Below are positions 61,527 to 64,000 of a stretch of DNA of 64,000 nucleotides, piece by piece. Made by a program: the position numbers and the translations under genes. This DNA comes from Vesta saturnalis (taxonomy: Eukaryota > Arthropoda > Insecta > Coleoptera > Lampyridae), in contig JARFJB010000982.1 of assembly GCA_036346205.1 (NCBI GenBank), positions 298,501-362,500 of the forward strand. The letters are read 5' to 3'. The notes beneath the pieces were generated by a model. That model saw only the letters and a program-made list of their open reading frames with translations, was not told the origin of the DNA and searched no databases. Each line of letters starts with the position of its first letter. Position 1 is the stretch's first letter.

Positions 61527-61957
61527 GCTTATAGTTAGAAAATGCAATGTATGAAATTGGAAAACAGTTTTTGGAGACAAAGTTTAGGTAAATGGAGACA
61601 AACTTAATCCCGCCTTTTAATGCTAAATGGCAGGGATCATTTTGATGCAGTAAGAAACATAAAATGCTTAAGCTGATTTACAAACAAAATAGCTAAGGTT
61701 TTTATTAAAGTAACGTAATAAAATAATTGACTGATAAATTCAAACAATACATAATGAATCATAAAAAAAGAAAAATTTTTAATTAGCCGAAATTTTCTGT
61801 GTAATCAATGTAATTAATGAAAATTGATTATATCAATTATTCATACCTCAAGTAGCTTAAGATTTGATATAAAAATATTGAGGGATTGTGATTTGTTTAT
61901 GAATGAATATAATTGTATTATTATTATTAATTTTATTAAATACATAAATAAAAAGTT

Positions 61958-62030
61958 TACCTCGAGTAGGATTTGAACCTACGACCTGTACTTTGCTAGA
62001 GTACCGCGCTAACCAACTTATTCGTTCATA
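61958..62030 (-). tRNA. tRNA-like sequence, probably pseudogene or SINE head
   Basis: The minus strand gives a B-box-containing T arm (GTAGG TTCAAAT CCTAC, perfect 5-bp stem), an anticodon arm (GTACT CTAGCAA AGTAC, perfect 5-bp stem, nominal anticodon AGC), a D-loop-like AGTTGGTTAGCGC and a 3' acceptor TCGAGGT. The expected 5' acceptor half (ACCTCGA) is absent, and the D stem does not pair. A T-run follows the 3' end. The 3' two-thirds are tRNA-like, but the 5' third is not, so it is unlikely to be functional. Confidence 0.5.
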
Positions 62031-62650
62031 ACAAAAACTTATAATAGTTGTATTATTGTCTGAATCTGAGAATTTGAATGTAATTAGTTATTGGAGATCA
62101 TAAAAATTTTAACTGTAGTTGCAATACTATACAGTTAGGGATTGCCAGTTAGTTATAAACGGATTTTCTATTTGTGTAGAAAGCTTTTGATTTTTAACAG
62201 CTATTTTTACTGCTAAATTAATTAGATATGTAATTTTTAGAAACGCGCAATGATGGGATTAGGCATTTCTAAAGGCACTATTTGTAAATTCCTAATCTCG
62301 GTGGCGCATTTACCTACCACGTAGCATGAATGTAATTTGATATGAGAGAGATAAAGGAACGATTGAATTTACAAGTCCATATATTACATATTTACAATTT
62401 CATTGTTGATTTTAACAACTTGACTTTGTGTCTTTAAAGTATATCTTAAAGATCCAAATTTTCTTGAAAATATATTCAAAAAGTTGCTTATGATTAATTA
62501 TGATGGAGATAGTTTCCTTAACCATTGACTACAAGTATTTTTATCTTACTAGAGTAACTGTTGACCATTGCATATATAAACAATTTAATACATATAATAT
62601 GATGTCATTTGGTATGAAGGATTACCGATGGCACTGGTTATCACACTAAC
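62031..62650. other. No gene recognised
   Basis: A+T-rich sequence without supported ORFs or repeats. Confidence 0.5.
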
Positions 62651-62651
62651 T

Positions 62652-62949
62652 GCGAGAGGGAGAGGGAGAGGGAGAGGGAGAGGGAGAGGGAGAGGGAGAG
62701 GGAGAGGGAGAGGGAGAGGAGAGGAGAGGGAGAGGGAGAGGGAGAGGGAGAGGGAGAGGGAGAGGGAGAGGGAGAGGGAGAGGGAGAGGGAGAGGGAGAG
62801 GGAGAGGGAGAGGGAGAGGGAGGGAGAGGGAGAGGGAGAGGGAGAGGGAGAGGAGAGGAGAGGAGAGGGAGAGGAGAGAGGAGAGGGAGAGGAGAGGGAG
62901 AGGGAGAGGGAGAGGGAGAGGGAGAGGGAGAGGGAGAGGGAGAGGGAGA
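62652..62949. repeat. (GGGAGA)n microsatellite array
   Basis: About 300 bp of GAGGGA hexamers with occasional 5-mer GAGAG slips (around 62718 and 62850-62890). One strand is all purine. The GRGRGR/EREREG open frame over it is an artefact. Confidence 0.96.
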
Positions 62950-64000
62950 TGTTACTATGATACCTGGTGATTATACTGAATGAATGTGGTGAAGATAGAC
63001 GATTTCCTTGAGGAGATTTTATAAATTCTCACGTAAAATAAAGATGGCGGAGGGTGTTGTACAAGGGTAGCGTGAATGTTGTGGAGACGCAGTGAATACT
63101 GAATTATGATAGGTAGTTTTGAATTTAGCGCTGGATGCATTTGGAAAGGAGGGCTAAAGACATATAAGGGGATACCCGTTTTGAGATAGAAGAGAAGAGA
63201 AGCGTTGACTAGGTAAACGTCGCGCGCGCTGAGTTATGATTAACGCTTAGAATGTTTTAGTGCGGGAGTTTTGTTTATGAAAACCGTAATGTGTGCAGCG
63301 TGTTAATTGAACGACTGCAATAACCCTTAGGGGGATTGAGAATAGGTAGACATTCATAAATAAACCAAGTAGTAAATTGTGGATTGAAGGAAAAAGTATT
63401 TTATATTACTTTTCTTCAATAAATTAAAAGTGTTTATGCAGATCTGAAAATTAAACAAGTATTTGGTAAAATAGTTTAGTGCAGCGCGTGACATTATAAA
63501 AGTTTTATAAGCTTAAGTAACTATTTAAGTGGTTACATGTTTTGAGTAATTGAAAATAATCTTTACCTTATATTATTTTGGAGATTAAGGATCGATTTGA
63601 CATCTTGTATTGGCCAGATCATTCACAAAATTTCAGTAAAACTTTAGAAAGTAAAGCAGAACATTAGTAACAAAATACTCAATTTTGATTTAGTATTTCA
63701 ATAGAGCAGAACGTTTATATTTGAAGTGATAAAGCATAAATATATGTATGAATGTCTAACTACGATGACTAAAGTTAGTATTTTAATAAAATATGAAGAG
63801 ATCATTAATGAGGAAAGCACTAATCATTCTAACGTTGAGTTACTTAGCACTTAACAAGTTTTGATTGAGATAACTAATATCATTAAATAGTTTCGTTTAT
63901 TCATTTTGTGTTAGAGATTTTTCTAAATTGGGCATTGATTATTTATTAAATTTTGAAGTTCATTAACCGTTATAGATTTAAATTGGTAGATATACGAGGG
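62950..64000. other. No gene recognised
   Basis: Slightly more G+C-rich at first (a CGCGCGCGC run near 63220), then A+T-rich to the end. No ORF, RNA or transposon end is supported. Confidence 0.5.

Noticed and set aside
61958..62030. Functional tRNA-Ala(AGC)
   Set aside because: The 5' acceptor strand and D stem do not pair, so only a tRNA-like remnant is supported.
62628..62960. 110-codon Gly/Arg/Glu-rich frame
   Set aside because: It is a translation of the GGGAGA hexamer array only.

Overview
The window is eukaryotic nuclear DNA, very A+T-rich and crowded with animal transposons. It is most likely from an insect: introns of about 50 nt, errantivirus-type LTR elements, many mariner elements, a Polinton, a Helitron and a piggyBac relative all occur together. 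A beetle is plausible, but nothing here fixes the species. Only one host protein-coding gene is recognised, the phytanoyl-CoA 2-hydroxylase gene (PHYH) on the + strand. One exon lies at 24118-24252. Six more lie at 44899-45942, after a 20.6-kb intron. All splice sites and reading phases fit and the Fe(II)/2-oxoglutarate ligands are present. The start codon lies upstream of the first visible exon and was not found.

Region by region. 1-4100: no gene recognised. 4127-4580: a decayed transposase tail on the - strand. 5306-11625: remains of a Polinton/Maverick (adintovirus-like) element. It has a broken protein-primed DNA polymerase B gene on the - strand, a small Cys/His-rich protein beside it, and a divergent Pro/Ser- then Asp-rich gene on the + strand. 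A 65-bp minisatellite lies between the two divergent genes. 12243-15721: a second, compact Polinton-type element bounded by about 350-bp inverted repeats. It holds a packaging ATPase remnant, two small conserved Polinton proteins, a retroviral-type integrase and a PX-like protein, but no polymerase. 15722-16620: mariner scraps. 18398-22932: a satellite array of about 32 monomers of about 142 bp. 22973-23743: microsatellites.

The PHYH intron (24253-44898) is a nest of transposons. A Helitron (about 25.8-36.45 kb) has part of its helicase replaced by an errantivirus fragment (28996-33492), and a TTAA-flanked piggyBac-like element (33727-36313) sits near its 3' end. A long-TIR mariner (38668-44454) carries a second mariner inside it (41424-43588). 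Downstream of PHYH come three more mariners (46397-48550, 48555-50620, 51123-53068), a second errantivirus copy with LTRs (53136-58500), a mariner (58640-59917) cut by a Penelope-like element (59918-61480), a tRNA-like sequence, and a (GGGAGA)n array.

Almost every transposon gene is broken by frameshifts, stops or deletions, so the mobile content looks like a fossil bed. PHYH is the only gene whose reading frame is intact throughout the visible part. The most unusual items are the compact Polinton-type element, the unassigned genes that accompany the polymerase remnant, the ribozyme-like hairpin at the Penelope 3' end, the spliceable intron in the piggyBac transposase, and the nested structure of the PHYH intron.
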